From positions 31,682,958-31,746,957 of the forward strand of contig NC_134842.1 of NCBI RefSeq assembly GCF_965363235.1: DNA of 64,000 bases, read 5' to 3'. The notes under the pieces were generated by a model that saw only the letters and a list, made by a program, of their open reading frames with translations, did not search any database and had not been told where the DNA came from. Below, in pieces: positions 36,847-48,000 of this stretch. Both the position numbers and the translations under genes were made by a program. This DNA is from Mytilus galloprovincialis. Taxonomy: Eukaryota; Mollusca; Bivalvia; Mytilida; Mytilidae. Every line of letters begins with the position of its first letter. Positions within the stretch are counted from its first letter, which is position 1.

Positions 36847-37224
36847 TCAAGATTGCCTTTAATTTATATATTGCATAAAGAATTTTGTAAAAATCAAATT
36901 ACTGAACATTAATAGAGCACTTTTAAATACAAAAATTCAAAATCAATTATTTGAAAATTTACAAAGCATCGCACCTGCTTACAAATTATTGTTTGACAAG
37001 CTTTTGGCTAGTACATTTATAATGTAATCCAATCCCTGAAGATGAAGGTATGTTGTCTAAATACATCAAATGAGCCACACATAAGTAAACGACTTCTCTA
37101 TTTATTTTTTGTTAATTCAATTATCTATGTCTGATTTCAGAAGCATTTAGTTACATTATACCAGACATTGGGATTATGTAATTGTTTACTTTATACAAAT
37201 AATTAAAATACCAAACATGTTGCT
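36847..37224. other. Gene-free stretch
   Basis: AT-rich, nothing named. Confidence 0.45.
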
Positions 37225-37590
37225 GTGTGTTTGTATTTTCAACACTGGCTAGAGGTATATGAAGAGGGTTGAGATCTCAAAACCATGTTTAACCTCGATG
37301 CATGTTTGCGACTGTCTCAAGTCAGGAGCCTCTGGCCTTTGTTAGTCTTGTATGATTTTTAATTTTAGTTACTTTAAATTATATATTTCGAAGTTTAGTA
37401 TGACGTCCATTATCACTGAACGAGTCCACATTTTTGTTTTGAGGCCAGTTGAAGCACGCCTAACGATGAAGGATTTTCTCGCTGTATTGAAGACTCATTA
37501 GTGGCCTTCGACTGTTTTCCGCTCTTTTGTTGGGATCTTGTTTCTTTGACACATTCACCATTTCCATTCCCAATTTTACTTGAATCATTT
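37225..37590 (-). repeat. Family E repeat, inverted copy
   Basis: CTGGCTAGAGGTATA, GGTTGAGATCTCAAAACC, AGTCAGGAGCCTCTGGCC, TATGACGTCCATTATCACTG and ACACATTCACCATTTCC read as the reverse complement of the copy at 33832-34400. Confidence 0.7.
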
Positions 37591-38019
37591 TGAAAAAAAA
37601 AAAAACCTATTATAATGTTTAAATAATAACTAGAGCGATAGGTAACTAACAATCATAATATCAGATGAAACTGGAAACTTCCCTCCAAAATGCATAGAAT
37701 TGTTTATAATATATTGGAACCGCAATTAATGCTCATACAGTGGAGATCACTTCTAACCTCTCATTAAATCTGTCAGGAGAACTGTTCTAGAACAGTACGT
37801 AGAACTGTCAGCCTGACACCTTTTAGTCAGTTCTAGGTTAGAACTGTTCTAGCTAGAACTGATTTGGTCAGTTCTACCTAGAACTGATTTGGACAGTTCT
37901 ACCTAGAACTGATCCTGACAGTTGTTGGTTTTTATTTGGTCGGGTTGTTGTCTCTTTGACACATTCCCCATTTCCATTCTCAATTTTAGCTAGAACTGAC
38001 CAGATATTTGGTCAGTTCT

Positions 38020-38255
38020 ACGGTTAGAATTGATTTCTAATTCTACGGCTAGAATTGATTTTTATAAATTCTACGGCCAGAATTGATTTATAAATTCTAC
38101 GTCTAAAATTGATTTATAAATTCTACGGCTAAAATCATGTGAAAATTGATTTATAAATTCTACGGCTTAAATTGATTTTTATAAATTTTACGGCCAGAAT
38201 TGATTTATAAATTCTACGGCTAAAATTGATTTATAAATTCTACTGCTAGATTTGA
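38020..38255 (+). repeat. Tandem array of about 28-base units
   Basis: About eight units of AATTGATTTATAAATTCTAC plus GGCTA, with variants, continue out of the left arm of the surrounding foldback element. The units look like decayed forms of the arm module (CTAGAACTGATTT to CTAGAATTGATTT). Confidence 0.75.
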
Positions 38256-38375
38256 TATGTAAGTTTTAAGAACACTTTGCCTTAATATACAGGGTTGGGT
38301 AAAAAGGCGATTTAAATTATATAGAGTTTTGCTATTTTGCCGGTTTTATTTCAGATTTATAATCGGCAAGACTTA

Positions 38376-38720
38376 GGCAGCAACCATTTGATTTTCTGGG
38401 GGGGGGGGGGGGGCTATGGTTTTTTTTTCTGGACAAATTTTTTTCGCGAAAAGTCGAAAACAATTTTTTCTTTCAATTTTAGCATTACATATAGTGGCAG
38501 CTGAGGGTGAAACAAACAATTTTTTTTTCTCAGAATCAAAAACTAATTATTTTTTTCTCCAAAAAAATGGAAACAAACTTTTTTTTCCAAAAAAAACCAT
38601 AGCCCCCCGCTAAAAAAATAGATTGTTCTTTGCCGAAGTCGAAAAAAAAGTTTGTACAGAAAAAAAACCCATAGCCCCCCCCCCCCCCCCCCCCCCCTCG
38701 AAAATCAAATGGTTGCTGCC
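38376..38720. mobile_element. PIF/Harbinger-type MITE with poly-G and poly-C tracts
   Basis: GGCAGCAACCATTTGATTTT (38376-38395) and its reverse complement (to 38720) are near-perfect inverted ends. TTA lies on both sides (38373-38375, 38721-38723), the 3-base duplication typical of PIF/Harbinger. Inside each end is a G-run or C-run next to CTATGG or CCATAG. The open frame at 38416-38613 comes from T-rich and A-rich tracts and is not a gene. Confidence 0.8.
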
Positions 38721-39210
38721 TTAGAGAACATGTTTAACCTGTTAACCCCGCCATATTCTGCATGTATGTGCCTGTTCCAAGTCAGGAGCATGTAATTCAG
38801 TGATTTTCTTTTGTTGATGTGTTACATAAATTTTTGTTTTTCTCTCAATTTGTACATAAATTAGGCCGTTAGTATTAGGGGGGGGGGGGGGCATTATTAT
38901 TTGAATTGTTTTACATTTGTTATTCCGGGAGTCAGGATGGCTCATTATCACATAACAAAATTATCGGACCTCAATAACCAATATAATATCTGTTTACGAG
39001 TAGTTTTCATACCTCGGACGACCTGTTTAACAAAAATCTTTTGACCGCATCAATCTAAACTGCCTTTATTAGCTTTTTCTTTCTGCAAATCTATATAGCT
39101 GCACAGTACTTCAGTTTTAATTTTAGGTCTAGAGGGACTGTAATATACAAGTAACAGCAATTTTGGAAAAAAAATGTAATTGTTCACATCAATTTATAGT
39201 GCCAGCATGC

Positions 39211-39330
39211 AGGGGCAGCTAGATCCAGGCTGGGGGTCCAACTATATGCTCCCATTCATATGCATTGATGTTAAAAAAAAAAGTGGGGTTTCAACCCCTG
39301 GACCCCCTCCCCTTGATCCTCCAATGAGCA
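39211..39330. mobile_element. hAT-like MITE, copy related to 13684-13807
   Basis: AGATCCAGGCTGGGGGTCC, AACTATATGCTCCCATTC, ATGCATTGATG and GGTTTCAACCCCTGGACC match the interior of the 13684-13807 element; both ends are eroded. Confidence 0.5.
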
Positions 39331-39818
39331 TGTCCTTGTTTTATTCAAAATATTGAATCATAAACAAATATCAGTAGTTTTTATACTTCAGACTGAGTAG
39401 TGTAATAAAATCTTTTGACTGCATCAACCAAAACTTACCATATTTGCTTTTTATTATGTAAATCTATATAGCTGCACAGCAATTCAGTTATAATTTTAGT
39501 TCGAGAGGGACTGTAGTATATAAATAACTGCAATATTGGAAATCAATGACCACAAATTTTTTTCTCCATTAATTGAGGGTGCCAGCATTTCCTATTTTTA
39601 TTCAAAAATATGGCATCAGAAACAAATATCAGTAGTTTTCATACCTCAGACTGACTCATGTTACAAAATTATTTGTCTGTATCAATCAAAACTGACCATA
39701 TTTGACAGCATCAACCAAAACTGACCATATTTGACCACATCAACCAAAACTGACCATATTTGCTCTTTTTTATACAACTCTTATAGTCGCATAGTAAATC
39801 TGTAATATTTTTATGTAA

Positions 39819-40057
39819 GGCCAAATAAAAATATATGTGTGGTTCCAGTAACCCTACCGTCCCTACTTTTTCGGCTGAAAAATAGCCTACCCTAAAGATT
39901 TTATTGTCATTTTTCATTAAGCACTGTTAAAGTCAGAATGTTGCTCCCATAGACTCAATGTAAAAAAAAAACATAAAATAAAAAAAAAAATCCCTACCTA
40001 CCTACCCTAACTTTTTTTCAGATGTAACTGGAACCACACATACTTTTTTATTTGGCC
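39819..40057. mobile_element. PIF/Harbinger-type MITE, 239 bases
   Basis: GGCCAAATAAAAATATATGT and GTGGTTCCAG at the left match the reverse of CTGGAACCACACATACTTTT and TTATTTGGCC at the right. TAA flanks both sides (39816-39818, 40058-40060). It interrupts one unit of the surrounding tandem array. Confidence 0.82.
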
Positions 40058-40890
40058 TAAGGATGGAGTGTATAATCATTATAATACAAATGATCTATAT
40101 TCTGATATTATAGGGTTATTGCATGAATATTGGGGAATATTCAATTGTTCCGAGTAGAATTTTATATTTCGCGTGCTTATATTTTTATATCAGGATGGAT
40201 TGTTCAATATAAACATGATAAAGGAAAGCAACATTGGAAAACAAAATTATGCTCGCATCAGTTTAAAGTGCCAGCATGTCCTCTTTTTAATCAAAATTTT
40301 GAATCGTAAACTAATTTCAGTAGTTTTGATATCTCAGACTGACTCATGGATATAACAAAATTATTTGTCTGCATCAACCAAAACCATGAAAACTGACCAT
40401 ATTTGACCGCATCAACCAAAACTGACCATATGTGACAGCATCAACCAAAACTGACCATATTTACACTTTATAATGTAAATCTTAATATATATATATATAT
40501 ATATATATATAGCGGTATAGTAAATCACTTATACATGTAGTTACATATCACGATGGATTGTATAATTCAAATGACAGCAATATTGTAACACATTGGCTAA
40601 AAAAAAAATTTCACATCAATTTAGAGTACCAGCAATTTTCTGCAAGTCCTCTTTTTATTCAAAATATTGAATTGTAAACAAATTTCAGCGGTTTCGATAT
40701 ACATGTATCAGACTGAGTCGTTTTAACAAAATTATTTGACCATATCAACCAAAACTGAACTTATTTACACTTATCATGTAAATATATACTGTATGGCCTC
40801 ATTGTAAACCAATAATATTTCTATGTCAGGACGGATTGTATGATAAAAATGACACCAACTTTGGAACACAATACACCTATATTGCTAATC

Positions 40891-41839
40891 CTGGCTGACC
40901 CGGCCTCTTGAACTTTTGAAGCATACAACAATCACTTTTCCATTGTGGCGTCAGATATTTTGTTTTATGATGTCAAATTTTTACGGGAACCTGTGCGATA
41001 TCCAGTAATGGCAGACAAATAGCGGTAAGGTGTATTTATACCATATCTAAAAATTTAGCGCACCCTTATTTTCTCTCTGTATCCATAATAATGAACCGTC
41101 TAAAGTGACTTTTTAAGTCAGTTAGTTTGTGATGTTTTTTTTTTTAAACAAAACTATTTTACGATATCATCCAACACTCACACGACTGATTCATATACTT
41201 TATTTTAAAATAAAAAGTACATGTATGGGAAGTTCTCTTCTTGGAATAGTATACTGTTAATATAATTTGAAGACAAATGCAAAAAGGCAAAGAAAAATGC
41301 ATGATTTTGTTTGTAGACGAACGTCCAGTGGCAAATGCTTCATTCATGTTCAGATGAGTATATTTTTCTGAGTTTCAGACTCCCAGATATCATTTATAAT
41401 CGTTATGGATAAGTCTGGCTAAATTGACGAGATGGTGCAAATGTATATAGTTTTTTTACGTTATAATACAACACTTTTATCATTAATATCCCATAATTCA
41501 TCCACTGTACAATTTTCGTATGAACATTTGTCAAAACAGAATCTTAAATGAATGTAAATCCAAGGCAAACAAGGTAAATTACGATTAAAATTCCATGAAT
41601 TAAATGCAGAGGTATATTTATGACATGTATGAAGAGACTGTTAAAAACGGGGAACGAAGAAACGTAAACAATGATGTTTCCTATGCAATCTTATAAAAAT
41701 ATTTCTCCGATGAGTTGGATAACCTCCTATTCACTTCGATATTTGTACATGTAACGTATGATCAGAAAGAAATATAGAAAATCTGCTATTATATAGCAAA
41801 GTAATTGGAAGTGATTTATTTCTTCTAAATTCTAAAGTG
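40891..41839. other. Gene-free stretch inside the foldback element
   Basis: No gene or nameable repeat between the tandem array and the right arm. Confidence 0.4.
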
Positions 41840-42151
41840 CCCTTACTGCAGTGACGTCAGTTTAGAACTGTTCTACAGTCCTGACTGATTTAGTCAGTTC
41901 TGCTGACAGTTCTACGGTTAGAACTGATTTGGACAGTTCTACCTAGAACTGATTTAGACAGTTCTACCCTAGAACTGATCCTGACAGTTCTACCTAGAAC
42001 TGATTAGTCAGTTCTACCTAGAACTGATTCTGACAGTTCTACTTCTAGGGTAGAACTGTTCTAGGTAGAACTGTTCTAGGACAGGTTAGAACAGTTCTAT
42101 GACAGTTTTCCTGACAGTTCTAATGAGAGGTTAGAAGTGATCTCCACTGTA

Positions 42152-43371
42152 CATATTGGAAGATTTTTTTTTATCAATTTATTTCATCACATCACTTATA
42201 CATGAACATTCTTGTAAAATGTCGGGAATATAAAATCGTCCATTTTTTTTTATCCATATTGGACAGTAAGAAAGTATTGTAACGAATTCCCACGCGCATG
42301 ATGTCTTCCCATAGGTGGAATAAAGGATTACACATCATGGCGTATACGCCAGTTACATGTAGACAGCAACCCAGCGATGAAAATAACCAAACACCATCCA
42401 GGTAACTCGACAGCAGCCCTGCGATGCAATTATTCACACACCATCTACTTTGCATGGAACCTTTCAAAGAGGTGCCGACTTTGTACACAAGTCATATTTT
42501 CTTCCTTTTAGACAGGGTTCAATTTATCGAAACCTTTAGGCAGATTTCAAGTTATCGAATCTTTATGCAGGTTTAAAGTTTGGATTTGCCAAATTCCTCA
42601 ACAGGGGTTTTCGAACAGTTACAGGCAAAGTAGTATTCATCATAGAGCGACCATTTACCTAAAGGAGGGAGGTATGTTGTTGTTTTTTGGGGGATGATTC
42701 CGACATTTTTTTCCCCGCACAACTGATAGGACAATTTAACAAAACTTAGTAATCTTAAAAATATATATTGTAGGAGTCAGAATTAAACAACTCATACAAT
42801 GTTTAGTATCATGTTTGGTAATGAGATTAAAAGATAATAATTTTTTTCTTTCTTTATTGAAAAACGTAAAACTAGTAAATAAATGAAATACATCACCTGG
42901 TTTGTATTTATTGCAAATGAGGAGAGTGCATGACTGTCATTTCTACACCTTAAATTACAAAGAGCTTTCTTTAAGAGGGTTCATATTACTGAAGGGAGTT
43001 AACTCTTTAAAAATAAGCAAAACGTGTTGATAACATACAATCAGTAGAGCGAAATCAATGGTTTCAATGACCAATATTAGTGTTAGTCAAACTGCTACAA
43101 TAATTCCACTGAAATTATTCCTGTTATCTTGTGTGATTGACAATATACTTGAAATTTATATATTCTAGTCAACACATCAAAGTAAAGATTTAGAGTTGGG
43201 TATCCCTTCAATAGTCTGTTAAGATTCGTATATATATTTTTTTGGAAAAGTATCAATGTGCATGTCACATTATTTCGTTTGGATTATCTCCCATTTACCG
43301 GAAGAAAAAAACTGAATTGCGAAAAAACGCAAAAGCTTCGTAATAAGTTTATAGGCAGTTACAAATGCATT
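42152..43371. other. Gene-free stretch
   Basis: A 98-codon minus-strand frame (42192-42488) contains a palindrome GGCGTATACGCC and no recognisable domain. Nothing else noted. Confidence 0.4.
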
Positions 43372-43735
43372 ATATGTATAAAAATAAGATGCGCATGCTG
43401 TATGATTAACAATGAGAAAACTCTCCAACAGATACCGAATTATTTATAGAAGAGAGCCAAACGATACTAAAGAAAAATTCAAACTCATAAATCGAAAACA
43501 TAATAATAATGCTATGGCAAAAAATCGAGAGAGTAAAAAAAATCGACGAAAAGTCAAACAACAGTAAACAAAGTATATACAACCATAACAGGCAACAAGA
43601 ACCCTACCAAAAGGCGGGGGTGATCTCAAATGATCAGGACCGAATCGAACAAATAAAGTCAAGTCACCGTAAAACCTTCAAAAATGAGCAAAACATATGC
43701 CTCATAGTACATGTACTAGTAAGCTATATCGGGTT
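43372..43735 (+). repeat. Family A repeat split by a family C fragment
   Basis: A 5' piece (AACAATGAGAAAACTCTCC) is followed by family C blocks (ACTCATAAATCGAAAACATA, AACCCTACCAAAAGGCGGG, GTGATCTCAAATGATCAGG). Family A then resumes with GTCACCGTAAAACCTTC and AATGAGCAAAACATATGCC. This gives a relative order: A first, then C. Confidence 0.55.
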
Positions 43736-44647
43736 GGTCCAGTTCATAAGTTTGTAGGAAAAATACTGTCGTATGGACGTCTGCAACTAGTTTTACTATA
43801 AGCTCCTGATATTTGAACTTGAATTTAAATACAAAATGTATAAAGTATATCTTGGTAGTATCTAAGCACTTAAAACAGTGCGCATGGTTCCATCAGAAAT
43901 TAATTATTATGTATCCATTAGCAATTCTATAGTATTAATGTGTATATATAATTTTTTTCGGTAAATCGATTCCCTCACTTTGACACGTCTTTCTGAATAG
44001 TATTGAAATCCTTTGATCTATTCTGAATATCCAGTAAATCTTTGTAAATGTCTGGCAGCTAATAAGGATGTTTATTATTTTCATTTATATTATCAATTTA
44101 ATTGTGAAATTCTATCATGAAGATTATATGACCAAAAGATTCCGAAATTAAGAATTTATTGCCATTAAATAAAACACGGAAGACTTTTAGCTGCACCTCA
44201 AGTAGATATAAAAAATATTGTTAAAAGTTATCAAGTACATTTTGAAGTTTGAGATGATGAAATTTTCGTTAAGTGACTTCCACTATTACCAGTGTTCGAC
44301 ATTGACAGAAGGTGACTGTGTTAATCTACAATTTTTAAAAGGAGAATTAAGAAATAAGGAAAAATTTAAACTTATATAATATATATATACATGTAAATAT
44401 ATATACGCAAATAAGAAAAAAAAACATGTACCAAAAAAGAAGTTGACTACAGAGGCTATTAAATCACGCGAAAGTAGATAGCTGCTTTGTGTTTGAATGC
44501 ATTTGCAGAAACTACATAGCAGATTCGTTTTTTACTTCAAGTTCACATATTGCAACATGCTTTCTTCATAAGATAAATGCATATATAATGATATTAGGAA
44601 TATCCAACACATTTAAGTCAGTACAGCAAACCACACTAACCCACAAC
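43736..44647. other. Gene-free stretch
   Basis: AT-rich; no coding frame or nameable repeat. Confidence 0.45.
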
Positions 44648-44790
44648 CAGAGGCGGATTTAAAGGATGGTGTTGATTCCAAAGGAGCCCTCCCTTTTGTG
44701 GGGAAAATGTAGTAAATTATTAAGCGAATTACTGAAGCATGACTGGAGTGGGTCCCCTCCTAGACCCCCTTCTGAAAAGGTCTGGACTGT
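44648..44790. mobile_element. hAT-like MITE just upstream of C1q gene 1
   Basis: The left end CAGAGGCGGATTTA, interior CCCTTTTGTGGGG, GAATTACTGAAGCATGACTG and GGTCCCCTCCTAGACCCCC are those of a mussel hAT-type MITE that I recall. The right tip is eroded. It ends about 235 bases before the C1q start codon, just outside the conserved promoter. Confidence 0.55.
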
Positions 44791-44869
44791 AAAAATCTGC
44801 TTATGAATCATATACAAGGGAAATCGGTCATTCATTTTTTTTTTTATCTTGTTTATCATTTCTTTTTTT

Positions 44870-45024
44870 GCTTTATGACCTATTAAGAAACTTAGAGGTG
44901 AAGAAATGTCCCGTTAAGTACAATCCCTCTGCTTTGTTATAGTACCGATGTACATGTATTCTTATCTTTGATTGTGAGATAATAACGTTGTTCACTTTAT
45001 ATCAACCATTTCACTTGTTTGACA
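44870..45024 (+). promoter_or_regulatory. Conserved proximal promoter of C1q gene 1
   Basis: Blocks shared in order and spacing with 63025-63173: GACCTATT (44878), GAAGAAATGTCCC, ATCCCTCTG, TATAGTA (44938-44944, 87 bases before the ATG and a TATA-box candidate), CTTATCTTTGATT and CACTTTATATCAACCAT. Because both paralogues keep them, the blocks probably include the core promoter and the 5' untranslated region. Common ancestry alone could also explain it. Confidence 0.6.
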
Positions 45025-48000
45025 ATGCACTTTTTATTTTCTTTGTCAGTATTTATTCCATTGATAAGTGGTCTTGTGCCAGTGCAGAACACAGAAGATG
45101 CTCTTATTCCTTTCCTTGTGCACGAGTTTGAGGATTTGAAAGGTCTTGTCGGAGATTTAAAGTCGAAACTTGAATCCGTAGGGAAGAAGGACAATGACCT
45201 TGCTAACGGATTGACATCAGCTGAAAACATCATCAAGGAACTAACCCAAAGTCATGACGGTAAATTAGTTTGTTTATACGCATACATGTCTGTACATATG
45301 TATACATGTACAATGAGGAAATTATAATTACAGTAATAACTGCATGACATTTTTATTAACAAATAAATGTAACTAACTATACAATTAAAAATCACTCATA
45401 GAAAAATCTAAAACCAAATCATTATTTGACAGCTTTGATTAATGCGTAAAGGGCACTGGTGGTAAGCGGATGGTCGTAACTAAAAGTTACGACCATCTGG
45501 AGATGGGAGACAACTCTAGGGATAAGTTTTTCTTTTCATATTTTTGTGCAGTAATAGGTTCATTTGAGCCAAACCGCTTGTCTTATATACACTTATTGTG
45601 AGTGAGTTGATATTGAAACCAAATTTGATAGACAAAATCATTCCAATTTTCGTAAAATAGTCATTCAAAAGTTGGAGCATGATGGTCGTAACTTTAAATG
45701 TGTGATGGTCGTAAATTCAACTATAATATTTTGGATGATGGTCGTAACTTTGAAAGATGACCGTAACTCGAGTATTTAGACAAACTTTTATTAATGTATT
45801 TTAAAAGTAAAAGTAATAAACTCAGATGTCATATATGATTTGTTACAAACAATATTATTTGTTACTATGATAATGGTATACAGAAATTGAGCTAAGAATT
45901 ATTAAACACACACAGTTCTGATGTATTCAAAACGCTCATCATTTAGGAGCAACAGTGAAAATTTATCAACTCGCATTGAGCCCAAAAAGTATGTTAGGGT
46001 TGAGTATTAATATATTTTTTACTGTACGTTAAGGCATAAAATTATCAAATGAACGTGTGTTCCCTCATATTTTTTTTTTTTCGACTTTTTTTCTGCAATC
46101 ATGTCGGCAGATGAAATTATTAAACGTACAATTCTGAACAATCATCGTTAACTTTTAATCAGCTATTGCAGTTCTTATAAACTATATGCCTTCAAATATT
46201 CGGCTTTTGGTGGTTCATGCGGAAATTAAATCCACAAATACACTTCGGAGTCCTGGGTTGAGTTCCATATCGTAGCAGCTACGTATAGTGCTACGTAGAT
46301 TTTGACTATTGAACGTGTAGCTATAGACAGTTGCTACATAGATATTGATAGCAGCTACGTAGCCGCTACGATATTGAACTCAACCCAGGATTTTTGAACG
46401 TGCTGTCTATTGTTTATCGATTACATAACGATTATATATAGCGGTCACTGCATGAAATGATGCATTTAATATCAAATTAAATGCATATGTTATGCATATT
46501 AAATTTCAAATTACAAAAAGTATTATGCATTTACTTTGCTGGAAAATTTCTAATTTAATATAGATTTAAACTAAATTTAATATTGCAAATAAATTCCCAA
46601 ATTTCAACCTAGTTTAAAGGTATTTTTAAATCTAAATAAATTTCAAATTTATATCATTGATATTAGTTCTAAGTATTGGTACGGAATGAAAACTGAATCC
46701 ATTGTGTCGCAATGAAAATTGTATTTATCTCGAAAGTAGGAATATTGTTGATATATATATATTTTACACTTCCACACGCGCTGACTTTAAGAGTAAAATA
46801 AAATACTAACTTGAAGCCAGGCTTAAGCTTGTAACCAGGATAATATGTCAGAGACTTAGGTAGAACTAAATGTACTGCGGCAACTATCACATACAAACCC
46901 CACGGTATGAAGATTGAACATTATGTGTATGTTATATGTTTATATTGTATGAATGGCTACACGCTACTCATGGACTTCGTAATGGACATAACTGTCCACC
47001 TTATTATCAGCTTGATTTCACCAAATAACAATATGACTTCTAAAAATCCAGGCTAAAAATAAAGCGTATGTTCTTTAACTCAGGTGCGGACCTGCGAATT
47101 CGCGGGAATGTTCTAGTCTAGATAACGACCTTCATAACCTATCAATATTAACTTTTAGATTATTTTGACTCCTTACTAATGCTCTTTCGACTTAATGTAT
47201 CAATCTTAAATTGTAGATTTTAAAAAAAATCAGCTAGTAGGTACATCCTCAAAAAGTTTTTACAATGTTAATCATGTTTATCTTTAACAAAGATGCAAAA
47301 TCTAAACAAGAAAAAAACAACCAGGATACTGTTATTTCATGTGATGTCCATTTACTAAATTGCCTTTCCTTAAAATCATTTATTTTGTAATTAAAAATGA
47401 TTTGATACATTTTGTGCTTTTTATTTCTAACTAAGAATTATCATAACCAAGGCTGTGTTTCTTGTTTTAAAATGAATTCTCCACTTTTGAGAAATTTACA
47501 TTGTTAATGAATTTAATCGCCTATACATTAATTCAACTATTTGCCTCTGGTTAGTTTTATACATTATATTTTCAGTATATATGACTGTCATTTCATTTTG
47601 TATTGTTTCGTTCGATTCGTTCCAATTTTCTTCCGTTTTGCACTTTACAGGTACCCCTCTATTCACCCCACTTTAGATTTTATCATTGGTGAAAACAACT
47701 TCACAATATATAATAATATATTCATATAATAAAAGACACGTTTAAAACTCTTGACTTGCCTTGTTCGGTCCAAAACATTTTAAAAATTTGGAATTTTAAA
47801 CCAATTTGAAACTTTAATCAAAATTCCCCCAAACTAATATTTAAAAACTTTTTTTAGAATTTCAATTGATAAGTGTTACACGGATTGAAATTGCTTTTTT
47901 TTTTTGCGTTGTATGTAAAAATTTAAAAAAATCTTCAGAAATACAACATATAATATATGCATATATTATACCAAAAAACATCAGAACAGGGATACCAAGT

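Larger units (their letters stand above)
38990..40890 (+). repeat. Degenerate tandem array of about 250-370-base units
   Basis: About five units. Each contains TATTCAAAATATTGAATC, CAGTAGTTTT with ATACCTCAGACTGA, ATTATTTGACTGCATCAACC, AAAACTGACCATATTTG, TATGTAAATCTATATAG and GTGCCAGCATG in the same order. The CATCAACCAAAACTGACCAT piece is further repeated two to three times within some units. Interrupted by two MITEs (39211-39330, 39819-40057) and an AT microsatellite (40487-40511). Confidence 0.7.
37738..42149. mobile_element. Foldback element with TA duplication and CAGTGGAGATC ends
   Basis: CAGTGGAGATCACTTCTAAC at the left and GTTAGAAGTGATCTCCACTG at the right are perfect inverted ends, with TA on both sides (37736-37737, 42150-42151). 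CAGTG ends and a TA duplication suggest the Tc1/mariner group. Both arms (37738-38280, 41840-42149) are built of short direct and inverted modules such as CAGTTCTACCTAGAACTGAT and GAACTGTTCTAG. The 3.5 kb between them holds a captured family E fragment, tandem arrays and two Harbinger-type MITEs. No transposase is visible. Confidence 0.65.

Noticed and set aside
38416-38613. A Phe- and Lys-rich 65-codon frame
   Set aside because: Produced by T-rich and A-rich tracts inside a Harbinger-type MITE.
42192-42488. A 98-codon minus-strand frame
   Set aside because: It contains a perfect GGCGTATACGCC palindrome and no known domain. There is no splice or promoter support.
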